From Diabrotica undecimpunctata (taxonomy: Eukaryota; Arthropoda; Insecta; Coleoptera; Chrysomelidae), in the NCBI RefSeq assembly GCF_040954645.1, contig NC_092811.1:120601343-120665342 (forward strand): 64,000 nucleotides of DNA, given 5' to 3'. Under the pieces are notes generated by a model. It was not told the origin of the DNA. It saw nothing but the letters and a program-made list of their open reading frames with translations, and did not search any database. The position numbers and the translations under genes are program-made. Position 1 is the first letter of the stretch; every line of letters begins with the position of its first letter. This document shows, one piece after another, positions 30,521-43,300 of the stretch.

Positions 30521-31394
30521 AACTTTGTCTTCTTCTTGCAGTACCGTCTCCTATCGGAGGTTGGCTACCATCACAGCAATCTTTACTTTGTTGGCTGCAG
30601 CTCTGAACAACTGTATTGAACTGCACCCATACCACTCCCTTAAATTTCGCAACCAAGAAATCCTCCTACGTCCCACATTACTCTTTCCCGAGATTTTTCC
30701 TTGGATTATGAGTCTAAGCAGAGAGTACTTTTCTCCGCTCATTAGGTGGCCCAGATATTCCAGTTTTTTTTGTTTGTATGGTTTTTATGACTTCGCATTC
30801 CTTCCCCATCTTCAGCAGAACATCTTGATTTGTTACTCTTTCTGTTCATGGTATTTTCCACATTCTCCTGTAACACCACATCTCGAATGACTCAATGTTT
30901 TTGATGTTTATCTTTTTCAGTGTCCAGGCTTCCATGCCGTACAGCAGAACAGAGAAAACATAGCACCTTAACATTCTCGTTCTTAAGTTTATATTTATGT
31001 CCCGGCTGCATAGGAACTTTTTCATTTTGACAAACGATTGTCTCGCTATCTTCATTCGCCTCTTGATTTCTCTTGTCTGGTCATTAGTATCAGTTAAGCA
31101 AACCCCTAAATAATTGTAGGACGTAACTCTTTTAACTGGCTGATTATTTATGGTTAAATTCTCATTGGTGTATATAGCTTCTTTGTTACAATCATGAATT
31201 TAGTCTTTTTGATGTTCAGTTTTAGACCATACTTTTTGGTATGGTTGTTTATGTTTTCCATCAAAAACTGTAAATTTGCTAGGTTATCTGTTACTATTAG
31301 TGTGTCATCAGCGTATCGTATATTGTTAATTAACTCTCCGTTGATGTTCATACCAATGTTTTGCTCTAGGAGCGCTTCCTAGAGCGCTCCTAGA
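30521..31394 (-). pseudogene. RTE-like LINE, 3' half
   Basis: Minus strand from 31394: EALLEQNIGMNINGELINNI, RYADDTLIV (YADD catalytic motif intact, near 31310), GLKLNIKKTKFM, then MKIARQSFVKMKKFLCSRDI, LRTRMLRCYVFSVLLYGMEA, CYRRMWKIP, SGEKYSLLRLIIQGKISGKS, ISWLRNLREWYG, VANLR and an AAGAAG tail. Frameshifts separate the blocks. Truncated at its 5' end inside RT, where an inverted duplication lies. Inserted just beyond the stop of the DUF7869-type gene. Confidence 0.8.
31365..31394. repeat. 12 bp inverted duplication at LINE 5' junction
   Basis: TCTAGGAGCGCT (31365-31376), loop TCCTAG, then AGCGCTCCTAGA (31383-31394). The left arm is coding (EALLE of the LINE). The right arm seems to be an inverted copy made at the truncation point. 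Confidence 0.7.
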
Positions 31395-32660
31395 CTTCCA
31401 ACCTTGACGCACACCTCGACGAATCTCAATTTCTTCAGTTAATGTTTGTAAGAATAATATTTTATTTTTATGTTTTATATTATATTATTTCTTTAATTTT
31501 GGTTAAATATATTTTAGTGGCTGTTTTTCACAATAAAGTCACCATATTATATGATTATATAAAAACCTAAAAAATTTAATTTGCTTCATAAAATGTATAT
31601 TTCTGAAAGGACCTAAGTTAATTTTTTTTCAAAAATCTGTCCAATAAAGAAACTTAAGAATTCTAGATTGATTTAATTAATACACATCTTTAAGCGAACC
31701 AAACTAATGAAAAAAAAGAATAAAAAGTTTAAAATATCAAGAGATTAAAAAATAAACAACATTTTTATGTTTTTCTCAAAACTTGAAAAATCACTTAAAA
31801 TAGTCCCTTTAAGAAATAATCGATTCAATTATACCTTCCCGTCGAAAAAAAAATCCCACAACACTATTTTCTGAATATAACTAGGTGACATTCTACGATT
31901 TTGACAACAAAACAGCTAATCAATAATAAATTACAGCTTTATAGGAAACCATAACTGTCTGCACAAGCGACGATATTTTATTAATCAAATTATTGTCTCT
32001 GTGTTCAGAAATATATCAGTATATCCGATTCCTTTTTTTCTCTTCTGCCACATTCTCCCGGAATAAACGGATATAAATGGTTGCTTTGATTGGAAGTAAC
32101 AAATTGCGTTATCTTTTAATCCATCTATGTCACATGTCACGAACACTTCTAATTCGACCTGACAAATAGCATTATTAGTCGTGAATTACTAACTTATTTT
32201 TCCTGCTCTGCTAAACGACAAAAATTATTAATTAAGTGTTGATTCTGGACCATCTTTCATTCTATATTTCCCGTCTGACAGTTAGCTGAAAAACAAAGAA
32301 ATTGTAAATCATAATAAATTATAGGAATGTACAGGTTAAATTCGAAGGAAAAAAAAGGAGAGAACAGGTATAGTAAACAGATAAATAACTTCTTCGAGCT
32401 GTACGCAAACATATACTGCCGAACAAAAAAAGTTTCGTATTTTCCAAAAAAAAAAAAAAAAAATGTCTAGACATTAGAAGAAAATATTATGTTACACTTT
32501 TCTAAATTAGACCGGTCCGGGAGTGGACAATGGTCCACTCTACTGTACAGCATAAAGAATACTAAAATAAATTGTTCTACTAATGAAAATATTAAACAAG
32601 TAATTTCTATATTAAATTTAAAAAAATCCTTTTATAATCTTATTTTACAGTATTAATTAA
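31395..32660. other. No supported feature
   Basis: AT-rich with a 19-base A run near 32451. No coding frame or element border recognised. Confidence 0.4.
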
Positions 32661-34050
32661 TAAGAATACTGATAATGCTAATAATATTGCTGACAATGAG
32701 AACACTAATAGAGAAGGCAAATGAGTTAAAACTACCCGTATCTCTTGTCTTCATAGACTATGAAAAGACTGTAACGATGCGCTGGACGTTCAACAGTTCG
32801 AACTGTGGGAGTGTCGATAACCGCGCACCCATTTCCACGACGACACGACGAGGTGGGATCCGGAGCGGCTATTTAAGGCGAGCGACTGGCAGAATTAGAT
32901 TAGTCTTGTGGCTAGCGCTCTAGGCTCCCTGGCTCGCTGGTGTATTGAATCTTCGAGCCGACCCAGACAGAGAGACTTCCGTACTGAGGATTATACTCTG
33001 TCCTCAATCAAGCAGAACCCGTGGGTATCGTGCATTGAACGTTACCGTATAGCGTGGATCTGCATAACCGAATTTTGCGAGTGCGTTTGGCGCTTGCGCT
33101 GGATTGAAGTGGAAGCAAGCACAAGTCTGCGTGCGATTAAATTCGCGTATTCCATTATTTTTGTTAGTAATAATAATTTTTTCTTTTACAGGCATCCGCC
33201 GGGGAATCCACTCTTGCGGGATCCAGACTGGGACCTAGAGTACATTTTATTTTTATTTCTTTATTTTTGTATATACGTTGAAACTAATAGATTTATTTTT
33301 ATTTCAACCTGTGTTTTACTGAGTCTGTCGCTTCAAAAGAGCTACTCATTACAAGACATTTGATAGTTTCGAGATGTGGGCTACAAAACAAGCTGTTAAT
33401 GAGTGTAGAATAGATTCGAGATATAGGCAACTAATACATAATATATTCTAAAAACGCAACTATGATAGTACAACCAGACGAAAATACAAATGCCATCCCC
33501 ATTAAGAGAGGGTTAGACAAAGCGACCTAATATCTTCAAAGGTAGCTAGGTTTTAATCTAGCTCTAGAAGACGTCTTTAAAACTACAAATTGATCAACAA
33601 ATGACATCAACGTTAATGGCAACAAGTTAAACCACGTCAGATTCGCTGACGAAATCGTGATTATAGCGAGCACATTCGAGGAATTACAAATTATGATAAA
33701 GGAACTCGCAGACAGCTCCCAATATGACGGACTTAAAATGAATATGACAAAAACAAACACCAACACAGACGATCCCAGACGTATCACTATAAATGGCAGT
33801 GAGATAGAGCAGGTTCAGGAATATATTTACCCATCCAAATCCTGAAACTTGAAAAAGAAAACCAAAGTGCGGAAATCACTAGAAGAGCAAGACTGGCATG
33901 AGCAGGATTTGGAAAACTCAGTTGGGTACTGAAGAACCGCAAAATACCTCAATACTTGAGGAGCAAAGTAATCAAACAGTTTTACCTTTGTTATTCAACA
34001 TTAAAGACAGTTTCATGTTATGAGAAGATGAACCTTGACATAACAAGGTT
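32661..34050 (+). pseudogene. RTE-like LINE RT, interrupted by a solo LTR
   Basis: Left piece: LLTMRTLIEKANELKLPVSL and VFIDYEKT. After the solo LTR: FDSFEMWATKQAVNECRIDS, RYRQLIHNIF, then VRFADEIVIIASTFEELQIM (catalytic motif FADE where FADD is expected, near 33645), GLKMNMTKTNT, QVQEYIYPSKS, and a shifted tail to about 34050. Same clade as the minus-strand LINE at 40525-43320. Multiple stops and frameshifts. Confidence 0.75.
32766..33357 (+). mobile_element. Solo LTR (584 bp) with AGAC target duplication
   Basis: LTR 32770-33353 begins TGTAACGATGCG and ends CTCATTACA; AGAC at 32766-32769 and 33354-33357. A TATTTAAG promoter-like motif is near 32871. No internal retrotransposon sequence remains, so it arose by LTR-LTR recombination. 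It splits an RT codon series (DYEKT | FDSFEMW), and excluding it with one AGAC restores the frame. Confidence 0.88.
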
Positions 34051-34059
34051 ATGAGAAGA

Positions 34060-34974
34060 TTTAGATTTTTTAAACATTTTTCTTTTGTAATTACCACATT
34101 AGTTAATAACTAGAATTTGATGGTTTCCCAGGTTTTACTATTTATTTTCACTACATACCAGCTGTTTGGGAAAGTATGTACTATTTCTTTTCATATTTTT
34201 ACATTAAATATTTTTCTTTTAGTGTACTATAATGTGATCATGTACTCATTTATTATTTTTTAAGTACGGAGAATTTGACTTCTTTTGTTATTTTTGTGTC
34301 GCCAATACACACAAGAGTAAAGTATTGTATTACCGTGACAATTAACTTAAATTATCGCCACTCAAAGTCGCAATACAATAGAGTGATTTATGGGTATACC
34401 ATCTTGCTACTGACCACCTCGAAGCGTGGAGAGAGAGGGTGGTTTCTGACGATCTCAAGACGACACTTACACTTCATCCCAAGGCAGCGAACGAAACGCA
34501 CCCAGTTTTATCGGTTCTCGTCCTATCGAGCCTCGGCGTTCCCGGGCGTCGCGACGTGGCATCAATGATATTCCACTGGCTACAAAACCGCAATATTTCA
34601 AAAGGTAAGTCTACATTCTTTGTACAGACAACAATAATGAGTAAGGCTAGTTAATATCATAATTTATTCACAGTTGTATTTGCTATTTTTCGCTAGCATT
34701 TCTAGCTAGCAATTCATTTACAAACAAAGTATTGCATTTTTTCTTCATTATTATTTATCTAATATCATTTAACCAGCGACCTCTTAAGTTTTATACAAAA
34801 CACCAGCATCTTGGGAAGTATTTAAATCTAATTGATGCATTGAATTGGTTTAATAGTTTAACTATTGCTTTTCTGGACGATTTCTCCATACCACAGTGCC
34901 TTTTTTGTTTTGATGTTTGTTAGTATTTTAGTTTTTGTCTAAAAAAAATTAGTACACAAAAGTAATAATCAGTG
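34060..34974. other. Unassigned, with a GC-rich patch at 34400-34600
   Basis: The patch contains overlapping open frames and a good splice donor (AAAGGTAAGT near 34600), so it could be an exon or element 5' region. I recognise no domain. The remainder is AT-rich. Confidence 0.35.
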
Positions 34975-35335
34975 AATACAACTTTGAAGTCGTCAAAGAA
35001 TTCAAGTACCTAAGAGCGATCATAGCATATGAAAATAAATATGAAAAGGACGTGACAGCCAGGATCATTGCAGGAAACTTCATAATACTCATTAATGACC
35101 GTACTTAAATCAAAAATACTCTCAATATAAGCAAAAATAAGAGTGTACAAGACAATAATTCGCCCCACAATAACGTATGGAAGCGAGACTCTGAACCAGC
35201 GGGAAACGACAAAATTACTGGTACTGGAAAAAAGATACTGCTGACTATCTATAGGCCTTGCAGAGAAAAGACAACAGTGAATTGCAAGGCAAAACAGACG
35301 TTGATAAAGATGTTTAGGCACAGATTAAAGCATAA
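34975..35335 (+). pseudogene. LINE RT C-terminal fragment
   Basis: Reads FEVVKEFKYLRAIIAYENKY, VTARIIAG, then with frameshifts IIRPTITYGSETLNQRETTK, LVLEKRYC and similar. This is the post-RT region of RTE-like LINEs (F.YLG..I....Y...I..R). No motif for catalysis remains. Confidence 0.65.
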
Positions 35336-36079
35336 ATCTGAATTTGGTTTCGAAAAATTAGTTTAAGGATTTATTATCAGATGTCGCTATTTGCATCCAT
35401 ACGAAGCCATGTTAGAGTTGCTTCCCAAGATAGGAAAGATTTATTTTTACCTTCAGAGAGTCTGTGAATAGCCGTTTTGATGAGTCCTTTTAGGGTGAAA
35501 TACGTATAAGCGGATATACAGACGCACTAGACGTAAAATCAAATCGTAACTGTCTTTTTCCAGTTATTAATAAGTTCACTTATCCTAATTAATAATAAAT
35601 TAAACATTACTAGCTCTGCAACGGTGACAACGAAGCTAAACAGAACACTGTCAAAACACCTAACCTCAAATAACAGAGCATCATGGGTAGGGTGAATGTT
35701 GTACTGTGATTGACGGGTTGTGACTAAATCTTTTCTGATTAACCACTTATGGTGGACAAAACTTGTTTTGCTATACCACCTATATTTCATATGTGAAAAA
35801 CTGTACGACAAACTTTGTTTTGATTAAACTTTTATTCATTTATATATGGGGTAAAAATAAGCTTAAAATGACATCAAAAATACCTAACCTAACCTAACAG
35901 CTGATTTATTGTGAGAAATCCTTTTTTTGACGCAACGCCTTCACATAGAATAAAATATATTACGATTTTTAGGTATTGACCAAAGATCGTTCCTTGTCTT
36001 ACCTATCCGAGTGCCACTAATATTCATTTTTTACCAGCATTAACAACAGACCGCAGTCCCGTCGATTTTATTTACTACG
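35336..36079. other. No supported feature
   Basis: AT-rich. Three tandem CCTAA units near 35883 are too short to call telomeric repeat. No coding pattern. Confidence 0.4.
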
Positions 36080-36200
36080 ATTCGTCTTTTATTTTTATTG
36101 TACATAAATAATAGAAGTTAAATTTTATTTTGCTATTTACTAAAGAATAAACTTGCGTGTTACTGAGTCTGGTGAGTAATAAAGCTGCTCATCCCAATTT
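36080..36200 (+). repeat. Possible LTR 3' end related to the solo LTR
   Basis: TTACTGAGTCTG, then a few bases later AAGCTGCTCAT, matches the end of the solo LTR at 33317-33350 (TTACTGAGTCTG...GAGCTACTCAT) with divergence. The 5' part is not recognised. Confidence 0.35.
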
Positions 36201-36449
36201 TTTCTTTACTGAGCCATCTTATGACGGTTACAAACTATCGATCTTTTGTTGCAATACTGTATTACAAGTGTAATACACAAAAAGTACTTTTGTTCATTTT
36301 TTTTAATTATGACTTCTTGTAAATTTTTCCTTATTTCTAATCAAATACGGACATTTCGGTTTTGAACAACGCAATATTTGACAAATTATAAAAAATCAAA
36401 TATGTTATATATCAAAAGCGTATAAATGTCAAAAAAATACCTCACTGTG

Positions 36450-36453
<4 letters not shown>

Positions 36454-36532
<79 letters not shown>
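36454..36532. repeat. (TA)n microsatellite, LINE tail
   Basis: About 39 TA units directly at the 3' end of the minus-strand LINE that follows; probably its expanded tail. Confidence 0.85.
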
Positions 36533-36534
<2 letters not shown>

Positions 36535-36542
36535 CGAGGTTC

Positions 36543-39330
36543 CTACAGCCTCTGCCGCTTCTCGCATTTCGACCGCCATCGTTTTCTGTCCATCCATTCG
36601 TCTTCTTTGATGGCTCTATCTCTCATTATTTGCCGCACATTTTCTTCCCAGGCAACTGAAGGCCTTCCCCTTCTTCTCCTCTGTTGTGGTATGTAATTTA
36701 AAGCTTTCTTTGGCCATCTATCTTCATTCATTCGCTTCAAGTGACCATACCACACTAGTTGTCTCGTTTCACTTCTGTCTACACTGTAATATACAGTATT
36801 TGTCCTCCTTCTAATATCTTCATTCCTGATATGATCTTTGTTGGATACACCACGCGCTCTCCTTAGAAAATCCATTTCTACTACTTCTATTATTTTCCTA
36901 TCTTTTTTCGTGATCTGCCAAACTTCTGCCCCATAAGTCATAATAGGCTCTACCAATGTTTCATAAATTGTCAATTTCGTTTCTTGTCTAATATCTTTAG
37001 ACCATAGTACAGAGTTTAGAATGTTTACCGCTTTTTTTCCCTGCTGCGTTCTGTTTTCGATGTCTCTTTTGATAGTGCCTTCTTTAGATATTATAGATCC
37101 GAGATATTTATATTCATTGCATGTTTTTGTGTTTCTAATTTCTAACTCTGGATCTTCTTCATCATCTCCTACTTTAAATACTCTGTCTTTGACATATTTA
37201 TATTGAAGCCCCATTTTTCATATTCTTTTTTTAGTTTTCTAAACATGTAGTCCATGTCTTCCTCATCATTCGCTACGACTTCCTGATCAACTGCGAAAAA
37301 TAAAGTTGTTAAACATTTACCACCGCCTATGTCTATTCCCATTCCGGATACTTGTTTCCTCCACTGCTCTAGCGATGATTGAATATATATTTTAAATAAG
37401 GTCGGAGATAGACAACATCCTTGTTTAAGACTCTTTGTTATTGGAAATGATTCAGACATAAAGTTTCCTTCTTTATCGACACTTCTTGCATTTTTGTATA
37501 TATTTGCGATAGCATCCACATACTTTCTACTGAGACCTACTTTCGTCAACGTTTGAAACAGTTTTTTGAAAGGTACCGTATCGTATGCCTTTTTTAAATC
37601 TACAAACAATAGGTGGGTAGATAGATTCCTTACCTTCCGTTTTTGAATTATCTGCTGCAAAACGAATATACCATCAGTGCACGATCTTCCTGCACGAAAT
37701 CCATTTTGTTCTTCTATGTCTTCGTATTCTGATTCTATTCTTTCTTTTATTATTCGACCGTACAACCTCCCCACTGAGCTGATAACAGTTATTCCTCTAT
37801 TAGAGCGTTTGCGTTTATCCCCTTTCTTGAGTATTGAGCTGATGTATCCAATATTCCAATCGTCAGGGATATTTTATCCTTTTAAGCATTTTCTAAATAG
37901 TTGAACCAACATCTCATCAATTGTCAACTCAATTGGAATGTCTCCAGGTCCTGTTGCTTTACCGTTTTTCGATCTTTTGAGAGCATCGCTTAACTTTCCA
38001 GTTGTTATCTCAATTATTTGTGTATGTTCGGATATTTCTTCCATTTCGATCTCTTGGAATTTACATCTAATCTTTGTCAGTAAGACCTCATAATGGTGTT
38101 TTCACTATTTCAGATCTATTAACTGTAAGTTAGATTTTTCCTTTTCTTCCCTCCGGAGAGACTTCATCACCTTCCACCCTTGCCCAATTCTTGTTCCACC
38201 CATATACCTATTCACCTCTGCACATCATCTCGATTTAATTTTTTATACATCTTGTAATCTTCCTCCTTTCTCGTTGAGATCCATTTCCGATAAGCAGTTT
38301 TCTTCTTGTTTACTAATGTTTGCATATTCTCCGACCACCATTCTTGATTTTTTGTTTCATCCTTGTCTTTATAACCCAAAGCTTCACTTGCAGCCTCATG
38401 AATGCATTTTTTAAGTTGCTGGTATAATCCTTCCGCTGATATATATTTTCTCGATCCACATTTTGTAATTTTGTGGCCAGTGGTAATTTGTAAAGAAATT
38501 TCGTCGAATCTTCTTTTAAGCTTTCTAGGTTATATTTCTAGGCGATGTTACTTTTTGTCCCTTTTCTATATTCTGTACCTGAGTGTTATTGTTTTTGCGA
38601 TAGTTAAATATCACGTTGGCCATAAGTAAACGATGGTCGGATCCACATTCTGATCCTCGGTATACCCTTACGTCAGTTGTTTTCAGCTGGGACGTTTGAC
38701 GTTGAATTACATAGTCGATTATCTACCGCAGATTCCTAGTAGGTTGCATCCATGTAAATTTGTGGATGTCTCTATGTTGAAAAAATTCGTTCATAATTTT
38801 CAGAGACATTGTTTCACAAAAATCTCTAAGACGCATTCCGTTGTCATTGGTTATTTCTTCCCCATATCTTCCTACGACTTTGTTATTTTCTTCTCTCCCT
38901 AGTATGTATACTAGAAGATTTCACAGTTTTCTTTAACTTCAGAGAGTATTTTATTTATCTTGTAGAAATAGTTTTTCTGGATCTGCATCTTCATTTGGGG
39001 CAGACACTCCAACAATTACGATGTTTTGCCCATTCTCTTTCGTTTCCAGTATTAGCAGTTGTTCATTTACTTCACTCCACGATTTAATATTGTTTTTAAG
39101 ATTTAAGAATGGCAATAGAGACTCCTCCCTTAGCTGTGTTATCTTTACTCACTCCACTGTAGATATGTGTATATTCTCCTATCTTTTCATTTCCTTTTCC
39201 CTTTTTCTTGGTCTCGGTGAGAATACATATATCTATTTTTCTTTTCGCTAGTTCTTTGAATACTTCTGCTTGTTTAGTTCTAAGTCCTTGTACATTCCAT
39301 GTAGCCAATATCATTTCCCTTTTCCGTTGT
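36543..39330 (-). pseudogene. RTE-like LINE, nearly complete
   Basis: Minus strand from 39314: endonuclease MILATWNVQGLRTKQAEVFK, ICILTETKKKGKG; a decayed middle (39090-37800); RT MGRLYGRIIKERIESEY, EEQNGFRAGRSCTDGIFVLQ, FVDLKKAYDTVP, KQGCCLSPTLFKIYI; catalytic motif LFFAVDQ where FADD is expected (near 37292); EYLK then CNEYKYLGSIISKEGTIKRD, MTYGAEVWQ, FLRRARGVSNKDHIRNEDIR, and C-terminus GRPSVAWEENVRQIMRDRAI. The lost Asp and middle damage make it inactive. Same family as the LINE at 60860-63105. Confidence 0.8.
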
Positions 39331-39424
39331 ATTAGGCGTCTTTGTTTTAATCCATCCTTTGTATTCCGAGGCTTTTGGTCGAAATTTTTAGTTTATTTTT
39401 TTTGACAAGGGATGAATTGCTAGC

Positions 39425-40350
39425 CCATCGTCTCAACCCTTCTCCTTTATCCAGGTTTGGAATCGGCACTGGTATTTACTGAGCTACTCAATCCACCCAG
39501 CACTTACCGGAGACGGAGTTTTACTGTGAAAATAACGTTGAAATTAATAATGTGGTCGTTTTTATTGTTTTTAATTAATAATTTACTATATATAATGCAT
39601 AAACTTGTTTTTTAACAAATCTACAACTGAAATAAAAACTTAATGGAAACATTACTTACCATTGGCAAGAAAATCTGATAAATTAACTGTAGCAAGCATT
39701 TAAGCAACTTTGTTCCTCTATATTATTTATAGAAAACAGGATTTTAATTCTCTGTTTTCTACGTTCAAGTCGCAGAGTGGCACGCTATGGATAAGCCTTT
39801 TAGAGGATTATACGGTCTTCATCCTTCTCCCGTCGTATATTTTGAGATCGAGTTTAAAACCTGGCAGTAGCGTTACTCCCAAGGGGTTGTATGCAATACC
39901 ACTAAAGTTTTAATGTTTGCAATTTATAAAGCGCAGGTTTAGGGCGCGACTAAATGCTTTTTAATATTATAACTGAGCCATCTGCGTGAATATCTTTGAA
40001 AATTTCAATCGATTGGAAATTTATGTTTCAACCGTTTTTTAACAAGTTAACTGCTAGGCTATATTTTTAAATTAGGCCTACAGGCCAACTGAACTTTGAC
40101 AATTATTACTGTTAAATATTTAATAACGTCAACGTATTTTTTTTTTAAAGTAATTAATAACGAACAAAATGTCAATATTTGATGACACGATGAGTCCGAC
40201 GCGGCGTAGAAAGAGTTTGAAAGTCACTTCACGCCGGTTTAACTTCGTAGGTGGTAGGGAGAGAGTTTTGGCACGTCACGCAGAGATCTAGTGTAGATGG
40301 AGTACTTGTCGAAATATATTGAATCGCTCAAATAGTTCAGTATTTACTTT
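39425..40350. other. No clear gene; possible piggyBac 5' region
   Basis: AT-rich up to 40180, then a GC-richer leader upstream of the piggyBac start at 40358. A TTTAGGGCGCGAC motif near 39937 might be an element end, but no partner was found. Confidence 0.3.
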
Positions 40351-40357
40351 TACACAA

Positions 40358-43300
40358 TGAGTTCACGAAATATACGAGGTTTATCAGAATATGAACTTAA
40401 ACAAAAAATACTAAATAATATGTCAGACGAAGAAGATGAACATGAATTTAGGAATAATTCAATTATAGATCGTAATTATGAACCTAATTCCGATGAAATC
40501 TCTGATAATTCTGGAGATTCTTAAGTAATCTAACTTTGGACATAGGCCTTCCCATATCAATCCAGTGTTTTCTATTTTGCGCCACTTGCTTCCAGTTCTG
40601 TCCTCCGATCTTCTTAATATCATCAGCCCATCTCATTTGTGGTCTTCCTCTGCTTCTCTTTCCTAACCATGGTCTCTATTATTGTATCTCGTGGTTCCAT
40701 CTTTTACCCTTCAGTCGGGCATGTTCTCCTGTGTCTTTTACTTTCATTTTTCTTCTAATCCATTTGTTTATTTTTTGTCTATAAGTCTCACCCGAAGCAT
40801 TGATCTTTTCATCGCTCTTTGTGCTTTTACTATTTTATCCATATTAAACTTGTTGAGTATCCACGTCTGTGAGCCATACGTGAGTATAGGGAGGATACAC
40901 TGATCGTATATTCTGGTTTTCAAATATTGTTCTATTTTAATGCTTTTTAAGATCCAACTCAGTTTTTCAAATCCTTCCCACGCTAACCTTATTCTTCTGG
41001 TAATTTCGGCAGATAACTTTCATTATCTGTCTCAAGTAGATGTATTCGCTTACTGTTTCTAAATGTATGTCTATAAAACGTTATTTTTCTAATGTTCGGT
41101 GTATTTGTCATTTTTTTTTTCCAAGTTCATCTTAAGACCTACTTTTTCCGAAGCTTGAAATAGTTGCGTCATCATGGTCTGTAGTTCTTCGAAACTTGTA
41201 GCGAATATTACAATGTCATCAGCGTATCTCAAATGACTCAGTTTTCTTCCATTAACATTTATTCCTTTATCTGCCAGTTAATGTCTTTGAACCCGTCTTC
41301 CAGTCCAAGTGTGAATAGCTTTCGTGAGATAACATCTTCCTGCCGAACTCCTCTGTTGATCAGTATAGCTTTGGTTTTTGCATCTATTTGTATTTTCATT
41401 GTAGCTTTCTTGTAAATATTATGTATGAGCATTCTGTATCGGGAGTCTAGTCTATAGTTGTTCATAGTTCTCTCTATTGCCCAAAGTTCTATGGAGTTGA
41501 AGGCCTTTTCATAATCAACGAAGCCAATGTATAAGTTCAAGTAATATTCATTGGCTTTCTCTATTAGTGTTCTGACTGTAAGAAGATGATCCGCTGTACT
41601 GTAACCCTTTCGGAATCCTGCCTGCTCTACCGGTTGATAGCTATCGAGCTTCGACGTTAACCTGTTAGTTATTACTTTCATAAACAGTTTGTACATTTGG
41701 GACAGCAAAGAGATTCCAATTATCAGGGACTTCTCCTGTGTGAAGACATTTATGGAAAAAAATTTAAATTCTTCGAGAATAATTTCACTCCTCTCCTTCA
41801 ACATTTCTACAAGTATTCCATCTGGTCCCGGAGCCTTATTGTTCTTTAGTTGTGCCATAGCTTGTTTTATTTCGAAGTATTCTATGTTAGGGAGTATTTC
41901 TGAGTTGATATTCGTTATCTTTCTCTTAAGATCTTCCTTTGCAGTGTTATTTGGGTTCTTGTTTGAGGAATATAAATCACCGTAAAATGTTTGAGTAACT
42001 TTTAGGATTTCGTTCTTTTCTCTTATTTCTTTTCCATCTTTATCCTTTAATGAGATTATTATAGGCTTTCCTTAGTTTAATCTTAAGCATTTTAGGCCTC
42101 GGTTCTTATTTATTATTTTTTCTACCTTGTTTTCATTGTAGATCTTTAAATTTTCCTTTACTCCCTTCTTTATTTGTTTATTCAATTCTTTGAAACCATT
42201 GGTGTTTCGCTTTCCTTCGCTTAGAAATGGGCGTCTCTTTTCCATCAACTATTTTGTTCCATCACTTATTCTGTCTTCTTTATTTTTCGTTTTCTTTGCA
42301 ACAGTCAATCCTGCTTTTAAGAGCTTTTGTTGCATTTCTTTATTAATTGTGTTCACATCGGAATATTCTTGTTGATAATGTTCTACAAATTCTTTTCTTA
42401 AGACTTTTCTGTACTCATCTCCCTTCTGTCGTATTTTAGTTTGATCTAACTGATTACAATAATTATGTGGCCGGTTTCTACTGGTTTTCGTCTGTTTAAC
42501 AAGAATCCTTGCTCTTAAAAGGCGATGATCGCTGCCAGTTGTGAATCGATTGAGAGTAGTTATATCTTCAAAGATGTCTTTGTTCCCACACAAGAAGTAA
42601 TCGATCTCGTTTTTTGTCTTTTTATTGGGAGATATCCACGTCCATTTTCGGTTTGCTGGTTTCTTGAAGTGTGTGTTCATGGCATATGAATTTTGTTGTT
42701 CTAAGAAGTTATATAATTTTTCTCCTCTTTCATTTCGTGTGCCATAACCATGCATCCCTTTTTTAGTTTTAGTATTTTCTTTTTTTTTACCTAATTTTGC
42801 GTTGGAATCTCCCATAATGATGGTATACTTTGTATCATGTTGTTCTAATGATGTTATCAAATCTTCGTAGAACATTTCAACTACCTCTTCCTGATGTGTT
42901 GTTGTGGGAGCATACACTTGTATAACCTTGATCTTAGTTTTATTATCTAGGTCTATTATAATATAAGCTACTCTATCAGAAACGCATTTATATGTAGAAA
43001 TGTATGGTGTCAAATACTTTTTGACAAGAAATCCTACTCCAACATATGTTTCGTCTATTTTCCCTGTATAGTATAGGCGATTTCGAGAACTTAGATGCAT
43101 GCATTGTTCGCCTCTTCTGTTCACTTCTGACAGTCCTACAATATCCCACTTTATCTTGGATAGTTCTTATTCTAATTCGTAGACCTTTTCATCTTTAGCC
43201 ACAGATTGGATGTTGTATGTGACTAGTGATAACTGTTTTTGTGTAAGTTGTTGTAAGTTGTAAGTTGATTTACCAAGTATTATATATTTTTGTACCAATT

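Noticed and set aside
35883..35898. CCTAACCTAACCTAA, like the insect telomere repeat TTAGG
   Set aside because: Only three units, in a degraded AT-rich region; too short to mean a telomere or interstitial array.
40188..40215. CGATGAGTCC...GTAGAAAG, reminiscent of a hammerhead
   Set aside because: The core lacks CTGATGA and no matching stem II or NUH site is visible.
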